Assembly (NCBI GenBank): GCA_963715745.1
Contig: OY970271.1
Coordinates: 2,294,001-2,358,000, forward strand
Source of the DNA: CAWGJF01 sp963715745
GTDB taxonomy: Bacteria > Bacteroidota > Ignavibacteria > Ignavibacteriales > Ignavibacteriaceae
Direction: 5' to 3'
Length of the DNA: 64,000 nt
In this document: one piece after another, positions 34,456-43,759 of the stretch
Position numbering within the stretch: position 1 is the first letter of the stretch
Layout: every line of letters starts with the position of its first letter
The notes under the pieces: model-generated
The model's database searches: none
What the model was told of the DNA's origin: nothing
The model's input: only the letters and a program-made list of their open reading frames with translations
Position numbers and translations under genes: made by a program

Positions 34456-35267
34456 GCTGTCCAGCCTCCATCTACAATTAAATTTGCCCCTGTCATATAT
34501 GAAGAAGCATCGCTTGCAAGAAATACAAGTGCACCTTTATAATCTGTTGGTGCTGCCATTCTTCCTAAAGGAGTTTTTGAAGAATAGTTTTTAACAAAAT
34601 ATTCATCCTGGTTATTTTCAACTCCACCGGGTGTTAAAGTGTTTACCCTTACACCTTTTTTCCCCCAGTAAGCAGCAAGAAATTTTGTAAATGAAATTAC
34701 AGCACCTTTCGTTGCCGGATATGCTGCAGATTTGAAAAAGTTTTGTGTTCCATCAGGTTTTTTATAAAGAGATTGATCAGGAGCAACAACCCCATAAGTC
34801 GAAGCAACATTTATGATGCTTCCTTTTCCATTTTCTGCCATATAAGAGCCAATAACCTGTGAACAGAGAAACATACCTGTAACATTCACATCAATAGATT
34901 TTTGCCAGAGATCCAAAGGATAATTTTCAAACATTGAAAGTTCAGAAGCGGCCTGGGGATTCTCAAACATATCATTTATAGCAGCGTTGTTTACGAGTAT
35001 ATCAATCCTGTTGAACTTCTCTAAAACCTTATCTCTTAATTTCTGTACAGATTCTTTTTTAGTAATATCAGTCCCAATTCCAATCGATATTTCAGACAAG
35101 GATTTCGAAAACTCAACACATTTTTTCTGATCAAGATCGCAAACAACAACATTTGCGCCTGCTTCAGAAAGTGCTTCACAATGATTTTTCCCGATTAAAC
35201 CAAGAGCTCCCGTTACAATTGCAACTTTACCTTTTAATGAAAATAGTTTCTCCAGATTTTGATGCAA
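34449..35267 (-). CDS. SDR-family oxidoreductase of the sugar module
   Basis: The 272-residue classical short-chain dehydrogenase has the cofactor loop VTGALGLIGKNHCEAL, VNNAAIND, the catalytic Ser in NVASTYG, Tyr-x3-Lys in AAYPATKGA and an RVNTLTPGG tail. The start is TTG (35267), 4 bp after the aminotransferase stop. It probably oxidises or reduces a hydroxyl of the sugar intermediate, giving the keto group that the adjacent aminotransferase would use. Confidence 0.85.
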   Translation of the reverse strand: MHQNLEKLFSLKGKVAIVTGALGLIGKNHCEALSEAGANVVVCDLDQKKCVEFSKSLSEISIGIGTDITKKESVQKLRDKVLEKFNRIDILVNNAAINDMFENPQAASELSMFENYPLDLWQKSIDVNVTGMFLCSQVIGSYMAENGKGSIINVASTYGVVAPDQSLYKKPDGTQNFFKSAAYPATKGAVISFTKFLAAYWGKKGVRVNTLTPGGVENNQDEYFVKNYSSKTPLGRMAAPTDYKGALVFLASDASSYMTGANLIVDGGWTAW

Positions 35268-35271
35268 CTTA

Positions 35272-36615
35272 TCAAACCATCTCTTTCTTTTTCGGTTTTG
35301 TATTAAAGTTACTAACTTTTCTGAAAACCGGTTCTACAGGCTCACCTTTTAAACTTTCTTTTACTTTATTATTATCCACAGCATCTTTCAAAAGCGGAAG
35401 CACTTCTCGATAAGTTTTTAACGTATAATCAACATCATCATTTGAGTGAGAGTAGCTCATATTATGAAATCCACCCCACAGAATTCCTCGTTTAATCATT
35501 TCCTGTTGGACAAGTGATTTAAGTTCAAGTGGATTTCCTGCTGAAGTATCAAATGTAATCAATGACCTGCATTCATATCCAATGCATTTCGTGTAATCCA
35601 TTCCAATTTCAGAAGCTATCTGATTATAACCATCTTTTAATTTCTTTCCCTGTTTTGCAAGATAAGCAGGAACATTTTTTTCTCTGATTTCTGTAATTGT
35701 AGCTTTTGCTGCTGCTAGTGATAATGCTTCTCCACCAAAAGTTGTGTAAAAGAAAACATCTTTTTCCAGGACTTTCATTACATCTTTTCTTCCGGTTAAA
35801 ATTGAGATCGGCATCCCGTTAGCAACTGCTTTTGAAAAAACTGCCAGGTCAGCCTTTATATTAAAATATTCTTGTGCACCTCCGAGAGCAATTCTGAACC
35901 CAGTCCACATTTCATCAAAGATTAAAAGCGTTCCATTCTTTGAACAAACATCTTTTAGCTTCTGCAGGAAATTATCTTTCGGTGCTTCAAATACGAATGG
36001 TTCTAAAATTACTGCAGCAGTATCATCATCAATTGAATCAATAACAGATTGAATGTCATTGTAATTAAAAGTAAAAGTTAAATCCTGAACCAGAGATGGA
36101 ATTCCTTTGTTGCGGTCGGTAATTCCGATATACCAATCGTGCCAGCCGTGATAACCACAGCAAAGAACTTTGTTGTTTCCGGTGAAAGCTCTGGCAACAC
36201 GAATTGCAGCAGATGTTATATCAGCCCCGGTTTTGCTGTAACGTACAGATTCAGCATTCGGTACAACTTCGTGTATCAATTCTGCAACTTCAACTTCAAG
36301 TGGATGCATTAATGAAAAAGTAATTCCGTCATTAAGCTGCTTTTTAATCGCGTCATCAACTTTATCATAGCTATAACCGAGAGATAGAGGACCAATGCCC
36401 ATTAAATAGTCTATATATTCATTCCCATCAACATCCCAAACGTGCGAGCCTTTACCTCTTTGAAGATATTTTGGAGCAATTCCTTTTACATTTTGCTGCG
36501 GACCTTTTGCAAGTGTTTGAGTTACCGATGGAATCAGTTGTAATGCTTTTAAATATAATTCATCAGATTTTTTAATTGATGGATAGTCAGGATTTGATGT
36601 TACTTTATTTGGCAT
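35272..36615 (-). CDS. Class III PLP aminotransferase, GSA-aminomutase-like
   Basis: The 447-residue fold-type I enzyme resembles glutamate-1-semialdehyde aminomutase: GKGSHVWDVDGNEYIDYL, RYSKTGADITSAAIRVARAF, GYHGWHDWYIG, LIFDEMWTGFR and the PLP lysine in FSKAVANGMP. Placement inside a nonulosonate-like cluster argues for sugar amination rather than tetrapyrrole synthesis. The last 30 or so residues (KGEPVEP ... KPKKKEMV) look like an added tail. AAGGATG precedes the ATG. Confidence 0.82.
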   Translation of the reverse strand: MPNKVTSNPDYPSIKKSDELYLKALQLIPSVTQTLAKGPQQNVKGIAPKYLQRGKGSHVWDVDGNEYIDYLMGIGPLSLGYSYDKVDDAIKKQLNDGITFSLMHPLEVEVAELIHEVVPNAESVRYSKTGADITSAAIRVARAFTGNNKVLCCGYHGWHDWYIGITDRNKGIPSLVQDLTFTFNYNDIQSVIDSIDDDTAAVILEPFVFEAPKDNFLQKLKDVCSKNGTLLIFDEMWTGFRIALGGAQEYFNIKADLAVFSKAVANGMPISILTGRKDVMKVLEKDVFFYTTFGGEALSLAAAKATITEIREKNVPAYLAKQGKKLKDGYNQIASEIGMDYTKCIGYECRSLITFDTSAGNPLELKSLVQQEMIKRGILWGGFHNMSYSHSNDDVDYTLKTYREVLPLLKDAVDNNKVKESLKGEPVEPVFRKVSNFNTKPKKKEMV

Positions 36616-36631
36616 ATTATCATCCTTAAAA

Positions 36632-37450
36632 TCAAATAATTTTAGTGTTATTAATTCCTACAGTTTTAAGTTCAGCGAGATGATTCCTGTACCAATTCAC
36701 CCCGTTATATTTTTCATTTATTTTTTTTATTTCTGGTTTTTCTTCTAATAACGTGAGAATATCGATTAATGCAAAATCATTTTTAATTGGATAAAGTTCG
36801 GCATAAACTCTGTTAATAAAATCATAATCTTCTTTATAATCAATTGTAAACCTGAAATTCATTGAATAATCCAGACCTTCTTTCCAAAGAACATTTCCAA
36901 TTTTAAATTTATCAGGATTCTCCCAAAAATACGGTGTTGTGTGTTCTCTTTCCATTTGTCTTTTTGCATTCAACCAAGCTTCTTTCAAAGAAGTCATTTT
37001 CATTATCTCAACATCATTGCCATCAGGCCAGGTAGGAGGATGCAAATTACTTACATAATCGAATTCGTCATAATTATTTTTAAAATATCCAATAACTTCA
37101 TCAATAATTTCAGGATCAATCAAGGGACAGTCTGAAGGAATTTTAACCACGGCATCTGCGTTATATAAAAGTGCAGCCTGGTAATGCCGGTCAAGCAAGT
37201 CGTATAGGTGTCCACGAAAAATAGTTATTTTATTTTCATTACATAAATTAACAAGAAGCTGATCTTCAGGATCAGTAGTTACAGCAACTATAATTTTTCC
37301 AGCAAACTTTGACTGCTGAACTCTTTCATACATTCTGATTAGAAGTGGTTTGTCGGAAAGAGGTAACATAACTTTTCCCGGAAGGCGTGTAGAAGTCATC
37401 CTTGCCTGGATAACAGTAACTATTTTCAGGTTCTTATTTTCATTACTCAT
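36632..37450 (-). CDS. SpsF-like cytidylyltransferase-family protein
   Basis: The 272-residue nucleotidyltransferase-fold protein has the CMP-sugar synthetase-type start VIQARMTSTRLPGKVMLPL, TTDPEDQLL and KIPSDCPLIDPEIID. It matches the SpsF/CTP_transf_3 group, which activates or transfers sugars in spore-coat and surface polysaccharide pathways. Here it would activate the NeuB product as a CMP-sugar. The first gene of the run is the adjacent glycosyltransferase-like gene, 26 bp upstream. Confidence 0.8.
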   Translation of the reverse strand: MSNENKNLKIVTVIQARMTSTRLPGKVMLPLSDKPLLIRMYERVQQSKFAGKIIVAVTTDPEDQLLVNLCNENKITIFRGHLYDLLDRHYQAALLYNADAVVKIPSDCPLIDPEIIDEVIGYFKNNYDEFDYVSNLHPPTWPDGNDVEIMKMTSLKEAWLNAKRQMEREHTTPYFWENPDKFKIGNVLWKEGLDYSMNFRFTIDYKEDYDFINRVYAELYPIKNDFALIDILTLLEEKPEIKKINEKYNGVNWYRNHLAELKTVGINNTKII

Positions 37451-37476
37451 CTAAAGATACCGGCAGAAATTTTATT

Positions 37477-38541
37477 TCAGTTTTTTATTTTAGCAAGCCG
37501 TCTCTTTATTCTGAATTTCTCAATTACATTAAACTTGGATTCAAGATTCTTTTCAATAAAATAGACAGGTAATTTTTCTTCACCCATTAGCTCACGGGCA
37601 ATATCTGCAATAACTCTTGCCGATGTTCCTCCATTTTGAATCGGAGTCATCTTTTCCAATCTATTGACATCAAAATCAGAATAAACTTCTTTACCAAGTG
37701 CTAATCCAATATAAACAACGGAGGAGTAGCGTGTAATCAATACATCGCAGTTTGCAATCATAGGTTCAATATTTTCGTGATGATAAACCAACGAGCCAGG
37801 TGCATGCTTTTCTATTTCGTTAATAGCTCTTTCTGCTTTTTCATTAGGGTGAAGCTTAAATATTAATTGTCTCCCATTTGCTATTTCAACGGCTTTTTTA
37901 ATAAACTTTTTACGATTTTCAAATTTGTATGTCTCCCTCATGTCGGAAGTTGCAACAAGAACATAATTTTTATGTGGAAAATCATTTTCTAAAAAAGATT
38001 GTGAATCATCAAAATTCGGAATGCCCGTTACACGGATTTTATCTCCGTCAACTCCTTTTGAAATAAAATGTTCTTTATAACCTTCAGATGCAACGCAAAA
38101 AAGATCATATGAATTCGACAATCCAAAAGTAGATGTGCTTGCAAGCCATCTTGGCAAATGAAATTTTGTTACAATGTGATAAGCAAAGTTTTCAGGATCC
38201 GTCATTCCTTCCTGAACAAGAATAATTTTTTTGTCCCTGATGTTTTTTGGAATCAGTAAATCCGCACATAAAAAAACAAGATCATAATCGTTGTTCTTTC
38301 CGTTCTCATCTATTTGTAAACTATTTTCTTTTAGATATTTAAATGTTTTTTTCTTTGCCTGTCCACCAAGCACGGAAAAATCGAGCAGACCAAGATCTGA
38401 AGCATACTCGATAACCGGATGTCCATCAGCATAAAAAGGAGTAAAATAAGAATCAAACTCAGGAAGCGTCTTTGAGATTTTATGCATCTGAGTAGTCTGG
38501 TTCATAGATCCACAGACGTAAAGAATCTTTTTATTTACCAT
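37477..38541 (-). CDS. Putative GT-B-type glycosyl/glycerophosphotransferase
   Basis: The 354-residue protein has two Rossmann-like halves. The C-terminal part (KLHPNEKAERAINEIEKH ... ITRYSSVVYIGLALGKEV) resembles CDP-glycerol glycerophosphotransferases and UDP-sugar epimerase/GT-B folds. No signal peptide. It heads the minus-strand sugar module, so it may transfer the activated sugar or build its acceptor. The exact family is uncertain. Confidence 0.55.
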   Translation of the reverse strand: MVNKKILYVCGSMNQTTQMHKISKTLPEFDSYFTPFYADGHPVIEYASDLGLLDFSVLGGQAKKKTFKYLKENSLQIDENGKNNDYDLVFLCADLLIPKNIRDKKIILVQEGMTDPENFAYHIVTKFHLPRWLASTSTFGLSNSYDLFCVASEGYKEHFISKGVDGDKIRVTGIPNFDDSQSFLENDFPHKNYVLVATSDMRETYKFENRKKFIKKAVEIANGRQLIFKLHPNEKAERAINEIEKHAPGSLVYHHENIEPMIANCDVLITRYSSVVYIGLALGKEVYSDFDVNRLEKMTPIQNGGTSARVIADIARELMGEEKLPVYFIEKNLESKFNVIEKFRIKRRLAKIKN

Positions 38542-38809
38542 TTATTGCCCAAACAGATTAGTAATAACTAAATATAGTGAAAAATCTTATTTATTGCTTG
38601 AAATCTAACTTTTCTGGATTAATACCAAATTATTAACAACTTAACTCAAATTTTTCACAAACTTATTTTGAACTTACAAAAGAATTTAATCTGGTTTTTT
38701 GCTTATTATCACATTTTTTTAACTAAACATACATCAAAAGTTTGTCTTATCTTTTTTGAATTATTAAATTCAGGGCACTTTTTAATCCCCAAAAATAGAA
38801 GGCTACTTT

Positions 38810-39751
38810 ATGCGTTTTGTGCGTCCCCCCAAATTATCAAAAGGCGATACAATTGGACTGATTTCGCCTGCTTCATCTGTTGAAGAGCAAACAATTTTGG
38901 AAAAAGGAGTGAGGTATTTTGAAAAACAGGGATACAGGATTGAACTGGGAAAAAATGTTGGTAAATATCATGGTTACCTAGCAGGAAGTGATGAAGAAAG
39001 ACTGGAAGATTTACATGATATGTTTAGAAATAAAAATGTAAAAGCAATCTTTTGCATCCGCGGAGGATATGGATCAAGCAGGTTACTTGATAAAATTAAT
39101 TACAAACTAATAAAAGCTAATCCTAAAATATTTGTGGGTTTCAGTGAAATAACTTCTCTCCAATCAGCTTTTCTTGAAAAAGCAGGATTAGTTACATTTG
39201 CAGGACCGATGCTTTATCCTGATTTTTTTGAAGATGTAAGTTCATTCACTGAAGAATTTTTCTGGCGAATTTTAACATCAAATAAAAAAATTGGAAGGCT
39301 TGAATTTCCTGAAAATGATAAACTTTCGGGGATGACGAAAGGAAATGCTTCCGGTAAAATTGTTGGAGGGAATTTATCAGTACTTCATGCTATTATTGGT
39401 ACTCCATATTTTCCAAATCTTAAAGATAAAATTCTTTTACTTGAAGATATTAAAGAACTGCCTTACAGAATAGATAGAATGCTAAATCATTTTAGATTGA
39501 TAAATGCATTTAAAAACCTTCGTGGTATTATTCTCGGCAGGTTTGTTGATTGTTTTGAACATGATCCTATGAAAAAAACTTTAACGCTTGGAGAAGTGAT
39601 GGAAGATTATCTTGGCAAAATGAAAATCCCGATAATTTATGCTTTTCCGCATGGTCATATTACAGATAAAGTAACAGTACCATTAGGATTAAATGTAAAG
39701 ATGAATGCCACAAAAGGATTTGTTGAATTCACTGAAAGCGCTGTTAAGTGA
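38810..39751 (+). CDS. LD-carboxypeptidase, S66 family
   Basis: The 313-residue protein has the S66 serine nucleophile in GFSEIT (about residue 111), preceded by FCIRGGYGSSRLLDKI. The catalytic glutamate is in LLEDIKELPYRIDRML (about 208) and the histidine in FPHGHITDKVTVPLG (about 281). These enzymes cleave the L,D bond of murein tetrapeptides during cell-wall recycling in the cytoplasm. Its 3' end overlaps the convergent ispE by 8 bp. Confidence 0.9.
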   Translation: MRFVRPPKLSKGDTIGLISPASSVEEQTILEKGVRYFEKQGYRIELGKNVGKYHGYLAGSDEERLEDLHDMFRNKNVKAIFCIRGGYGSSRLLDKINYKLIKANPKIFVGFSEITSLQSAFLEKAGLVTFAGPMLYPDFFEDVSSFTEEFFWRILTSNKKIGRLEFPENDKLSGMTKGNASGKIVGGNLSVLHAIIGTPYFPNLKDKILLLEDIKELPYRIDRMLNHFRLINAFKNLRGIILGRFVDCFEHDPMKKTLTLGEVMEDYLGKMKIPIIYAFPHGHITDKVTVPLGLNVKMNATKGFVEFTESAVK

Positions 39752-40598
39752 TTGATCCTTTGTCCAGAGTATAATTTAAGAAGGTGAAATAATTCTTCTC
39801 AAATACTGACCTTGCCAATCTAGCTTTTTGTAAGTTAGTAAAAATTCCGTAAACGGTTGATCCTGTTCCACTCATCAAAGAAAATTCTGCACCCAATGTA
39901 TATAACTTCAGTTTTATTTCGGCAATCTCAGGATATTTATCAAAAACTATTTTTTCAAAATCATTAGTAACAAAATGTTTTAATGCTTCAACATCAAACT
40001 TATTATCACTTAAAATGTTTTTTAATTTAACAGAATTTTCATCAGGACTAACTAAACTAAAAGCCCATTTCGTTTCAATATGAATACCTGGGTTTACTAT
40101 TAATATCGGATAACTGATAGAAAAACCTAAATTGTTTAATTTTTCCCCTCGGGATTCAGCATAACATGTTACAGGATTAAGAAAGTAGGGAACATCTGAG
40201 CCAAGTTGAATAGCTATATCAAAAAGTTGATTGTAAGAAAGATTTAAATTAAAAACGGAATTCAATGCTTTGAGTGTTGCAGCAGCATTTGAACTACCAC
40301 CACCAAGCCCGGCTCCTACTGGAATATTTTTCTTTAAATTTATTTTAACTGATAATTCTTTATTAACTGTTTTTTCAAGAAGCTTTATTGATTTGATTAT
40401 CAGGTTGTTTTCATCATTTTCCAACAAATCGTTGTTTGAACTGAATTCAAATATGTCCGACTTTTCAAATTCAATAAAATCTTCAAGCTGCAAAGGGTGA
40501 AAAATAGTTGAAATATCATGAAAACTATCTCCACGTTTTCGAATAACATTCAGTCCAATATTTATTTTTGCAGGTGAAGTAACTTCAATCTTTTCCAT
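39744..40598 (-). CDS. ispE: 4-diphosphocytidyl-2-C-methyl-D-erythritol kinase
   Basis: The 284-residue GHMP kinase has ATP motif PVGAGLGGGSSNAAATL, an N-terminal AKINIGLNVI and C-terminal LMSGTGSTVYGIF. It phosphorylates CDP-methylerythritol in the MEP isoprenoid pathway. The start lies inside the end of the upstream methyltransferase gene (14-bp overlap). Confidence 0.93.
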   Translation of the reverse strand: MEKIEVTSPAKINIGLNVIRKRGDSFHDISTIFHPLQLEDFIEFEKSDIFEFSSNNDLLENDENNLIIKSIKLLEKTVNKELSVKINLKKNIPVGAGLGGGSSNAAATLKALNSVFNLNLSYNQLFDIAIQLGSDVPYFLNPVTCYAESRGEKLNNLGFSISYPILIVNPGIHIETKWAFSLVSPDENSVKLKNILSDNKFDVEALKHFVTNDFEKIVFDKYPEIAEIKLKLYTLGAEFSLMSGTGSTVYGIFTNLQKARLARSVFEKNYFTFLNYTLDKGSIT

Positions 40599-41457
40599 CT
40601 AATAATTCTCTTATTTTTCTAATATGTTCGAAACCAGAACCGCAACAAGCTCCAATAAATGAAGGGAAATATTCCAAACTTTTTTCAACTGATTTTAAAT
40701 AAGCTTCCGGTAAAATGCCACATTCAATAACTTCATCTTCAGGTTTCCCGGATCCGCAATTCAGATAGAAACCCCATAACTCAGGAAATATATTTTTCTG
40801 AAGTAATTTGTAAAAGATTTCGGGAGCAATACAGTTAAAACCAACTGCAAGTGCTCCGTTATCCAGAACAAGCTTTATTGCATCTAAAACATGTTCACCT
40901 GAAAGCAATATTAAATCTTCCTGAAAGTAAAGACTTAAAACAAATGGGATTGAATTCCTGTAACAATGTTTACAAATAATCTCTATTTCATCCCAATGAC
41001 TTTGAGTTTCATTCAGGATGAAATCAACCCTATTATCTACTAAAAAATCAATGTGATTACTATGGTTTATTTCTAGTTTATTATTGCTAATTGTTCTTTC
41101 CTTTTGATAACTGTCTTCAGCTGGTGCATTTGCTCCTGCAATTAATATTGCCATATCTGATTTAGTGGATTTTGCAAGATCGACTGCTAGTTTAACTTCT
41201 TCCTTGCTCCTTAGAATATCAAAATCGAATGCAGCAGGATTAGTTCTAAAAGAATTAGTTGTAATTATATCTGCTCCCGAATTGATATATTCAGAGTGAA
41301 TTGAAACAATTGTTTCAGGAGATTCTTTGTTCACATTTGTCATCCAAAATTTTACATCACTTTTAAACCCTTTCTGCTGAAGTAAACTGCCCATTGCTCC
41401 ATCTAAAATCAATGGTTTTTGTTCAACTCTGGCGTGTCTAAAAATATCTAAATCCAT
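40585..41457 (-). CDS. Homocysteine S-methyltransferase family protein
   Basis: The 290-residue single-domain TIM barrel has the N-terminal LILDGAMGSLLQQKG. Zinc ligands are a Cys in VGFNC (about 206) and the CC pair in GACCGSGFEHI near the C-terminus. Members transfer methyl groups from S-methylmethionine or a similar donor to homocysteine. There is no cobalamin or folate domain, so it is not a complete MetH. It sits between ispE and two glycosyltransferases. Confidence 0.83.
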   Translation of the reverse strand: MDLDIFRHARVEQKPLILDGAMGSLLQQKGFKSDVKFWMTNVNKESPETIVSIHSEYINSGADIITTNSFRTNPAAFDFDILRSKEEVKLAVDLAKSTKSDMAILIAGANAPAEDSYQKERTISNNKLEINHSNHIDFLVDNRVDFILNETQSHWDEIEIICKHCYRNSIPFVLSLYFQEDLILLSGEHVLDAIKLVLDNGALAVGFNCIAPEIFYKLLQKNIFPELWGFYLNCGSGKPEDEVIECGILPEAYLKSVEKSLEYFPSFIGACCGSGFEHIRKIRELLDGKD

Positions 41458-41461
41458 TTTA

Positions 41462-42586
41462 CTATCTAATTACAATTTCAAGAATATTATTTATTTCTTT
41501 AGTAAAAAAATTCAACGAGTAATTGTTTTGTATTCTACAAAATCCTTCTTTTCCAAACCTATTCCTGAGATTTATATCTTCTGATAGTTTTAATAATTTT
41601 TCAGCAGCCAAAGAAGCATCATTTAACGGGTAAATAAATCCTGTTTTACCACTCTCAACTACTTCCGGGACCACATTTAAATCAGGAGCAACAACTGGAA
41701 TCTTGAATGCCATATATTCCATCGCAATTCGGCAAATATATTCAGAATATCTTGATGACATCAATCCAATATCTGTCACTGAAAGTAAGTCTCTTACATC
41801 GTCCTGCTTAGGGAGTATTTTTACTCTTTCAGATAAATCTTTCGCTTTAATTGCTTCTCCCACTTCAGAATATTTTATTTGTTCTTCTGATCCGGAAAGG
41901 ATAAAAAATAATTTATCGTTTTTCTCTGATGCTTTTTTTATGATTTCAAGTAAAAAGAAAATTCCTTTCTCAGGAGAGAATCTTCCAATAAAACTAACAA
42001 CAATTTTATCATCTGGAATTTTTAATGATTTTTTTAATTCCTTGGTTTGCGAATAGTTTAGAAATTTCTCCTGATCAATTGGAGCGTGCATTATCTTAAC
42101 ATTTCTAATTTCAAAAAGTGATTCATACCTGTTTTTTGTCGAATGTCCCGGGAAAATAAAATAATTGGTCAGGGAATTATGCAAATATTTATTTAATGGA
42201 TTATTTACCGGACTTACGTTATCGAGACATAGTTTGATAATAGGGATTCTCTTTCTCATAAATTTTTTAATCATTCCGGAAACAATATGTCCTTGTGCAA
42301 CGGCAGGGAAGAGACAATCAATTTCTTCTTCATTCACTATCTTTTTTACGGAGGAATAACTCTGCAAAAGTTTTATAGGAGAAGTTTTATAAAAGGGAAT
42401 ATCATATAATTTGGCTTTGGTATTCTTTAAATTTTCCCAGGTGGGTGTTCCGGATTTTCCCGCAAAATATACAGTGTGCCCAAGATTATTTAATGCTAAA
42501 ACTACATTGTAAACATAGTATGCAGCGGCATTCCACCAGGGAAAATCAAATAAAACAAGAATTTTTAATCTTTGATTTATATTCAT
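41462..42586 (-). CDS. Glycosyltransferase family 4 protein
   Basis: The 374-residue GT-B enzyme has the C-terminal GT1/GT4 motifs SFIGRFSPEKGIFFLLEII and the E-x7-E region SRYSEYICRIAMEYMAFKIP, then PEVVESGKTGFIYPLND. The N-terminal region has the PWWNAAAYYVYNV pattern of sugar acceptor sites. The acceptor is unknown; adjacency to a heptosyltransferase-like gene suggests LPS core or surface glycan synthesis. It overlaps the GT9 stop by 4 bp (ATGA). Confidence 0.85.
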   Translation of the reverse strand: MNINQRLKILVLFDFPWWNAAAYYVYNVVLALNNLGHTVYFAGKSGTPTWENLKNTKAKLYDIPFYKTSPIKLLQSYSSVKKIVNEEEIDCLFPAVAQGHIVSGMIKKFMRKRIPIIKLCLDNVSPVNNPLNKYLHNSLTNYFIFPGHSTKNRYESLFEIRNVKIMHAPIDQEKFLNYSQTKELKKSLKIPDDKIVVSFIGRFSPEKGIFFLLEIIKKASEKNDKLFFILSGSEEQIKYSEVGEAIKAKDLSERVKILPKQDDVRDLLSVTDIGLMSSRYSEYICRIAMEYMAFKIPVVAPDLNVVPEVVESGKTGFIYPLNDASLAAEKLLKLSEDINLRNRFGKEGFCRIQNNYSLNFFTKEINNILEIVIR

Positions 42587-43656
42587 TTATCCAAAATATT
42601 TTTAGCAGAATTAATAATTTCATTTATCATTTGTCTGGAATCGTCAGGTTTGATAATGAAATTAAATTCACTTTCTGCGTAACCGTAGGTTTGATAATTA
42701 TCCTGTAAAAAAACTCCAATAGTCGGAATATTCAAAGCAAATGAAAAATGAAGCGGACCCGTGTCTCCACAAATAAAACACGAACATGATGAAATAAATA
42801 GTTTTAATTCATTCAAATCATCAATCAATATTTTATTGGAATTTTCAACTTCATTATCATCAAAATATTTTTTCTCTTCAATTCCAAAACAAAGAACAGG
42901 AAAGCAATTATCAATCGTATTTAATTTATCGTAAACTAAAAAAAAGTTATTTATATCCCATTTCTTTTTTCCTCTTGCTCCAATCCATATTCCAGTTATT
43001 CTCTTATTAGTATCAATTGAAAATTTTTGATTTAATTTGGTTTGATAATCAAAAAGCTCGTCTCTATTTACAAACAAAGCGGGTCTGATCTCTTTTTTAT
43101 CAGAAACAAATATATTTATAAGCTGCTGCTGCATTTTATAATAATGTTGTGAAGCATCAGGTTTTACATGAATGTTAGTAAAAATTGATCCATCACCTTT
43201 ATCAAAGCCTACTCTGAACTTTCCTCCGCTTAAATATGAAACCAGGCCATTCAAAAAAGATGAACCATTAGGTTTTGAACTTTCAACCACTAAATCATAT
43301 TTATTAGCTTTCAATTGCCTGATAAGTTTTACAAACCTGAACGGGTTTTTTATATAAGAAGTATGATTAAAAGAAATAATTTGATTAATAAATTTATTGT
43401 CTTCAATTAAAGCAGCGAGTTTATTAGAAACAAGTGCATCAATTTTTGCAATTGCAAAAACTTTTGATACTAATTCAAAAAGGGGAGTAGTTAAAACCAG
43501 ATTTCCTACGCGTCTATCCTGCCTGACGATTAAAATTCGTTTTATATCCCGGACATTCACATTGGTCGGATCAATATCTTCAGTTTTAAAAAAAATGCTG
43601 AAAATATTTCTAAGTAGCTTTTTGCCGGATTTTTCTAATGATTTAGCGAGTTTCAT
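42583..43656 (-). CDS. Glycosyltransferase family 9 (heptosyltransferase-like)
   Basis: The 357-residue protein has the GT9 start RILIVRQDRRVGNLVLTTPL (about residues 41-60), VVESSKPNG, GIWIGARGKKKWD and the donor-site motif CFICGDTGPLHFSFAL with IPTIGVF. GT9 enzymes add heptose to the LPS inner core from ADP-heptose. About 40 basic residues precede the first strand, perhaps for membrane association. Confidence 0.87.
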   Translation of the reverse strand: MKLAKSLEKSGKKLLRNIFSIFFKTEDIDPTNVNVRDIKRILIVRQDRRVGNLVLTTPLFELVSKVFAIAKIDALVSNKLAALIEDNKFINQIISFNHTSYIKNPFRFVKLIRQLKANKYDLVVESSKPNGSSFLNGLVSYLSGGKFRVGFDKGDGSIFTNIHVKPDASQHYYKMQQQLINIFVSDKKEIRPALFVNRDELFDYQTKLNQKFSIDTNKRITGIWIGARGKKKWDINNFFLVYDKLNTIDNCFPVLCFGIEEKKYFDDNEVENSNKILIDDLNELKLFISSCSCFICGDTGPLHFSFALNIPTIGVFLQDNYQTYGYAESEFNFIIKPDDSRQMINEIINSAKNILDK

Positions 43657-43697
43657 TTTTGAAAATATAATTCTACGGAAGAATTGATTTGAAAATG

Positions 43698-43731
43698 ATT
43701 ATGATTAATTAAAATCAAAAATAATCATAAT
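43698..43731 (-). terminator. Possible intrinsic terminator after polA
   Basis: A 10-bp perfect AT-rich stem (ATTATGATTA / TAATCATAAT) with a 14-nt loop is followed on the minus strand by a short TTTT. It lies between polA and the GT9 gene. The low G+C and weak T-tract keep this tentative. Confidence 0.4.
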
Positions 43732-43759
43732 ATATTAATTAATTTGAGGAGGGTTTAGC

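Noticed and set aside
38630..38665. TTAACAACTTAACT as a fifth Pho box
   Set aside because: The two half-sites are 8 bp apart, not 11, and further repeats do not match TTAACA.
38668..38883. 71-codon frame before the LD-carboxypeptidase
   Set aside because: It overlaps the true start of the S66 gene in another frame, begins with TTG without Shine-Dalgarno and reads as random hydrophobic residues from AT-rich leader DNA.
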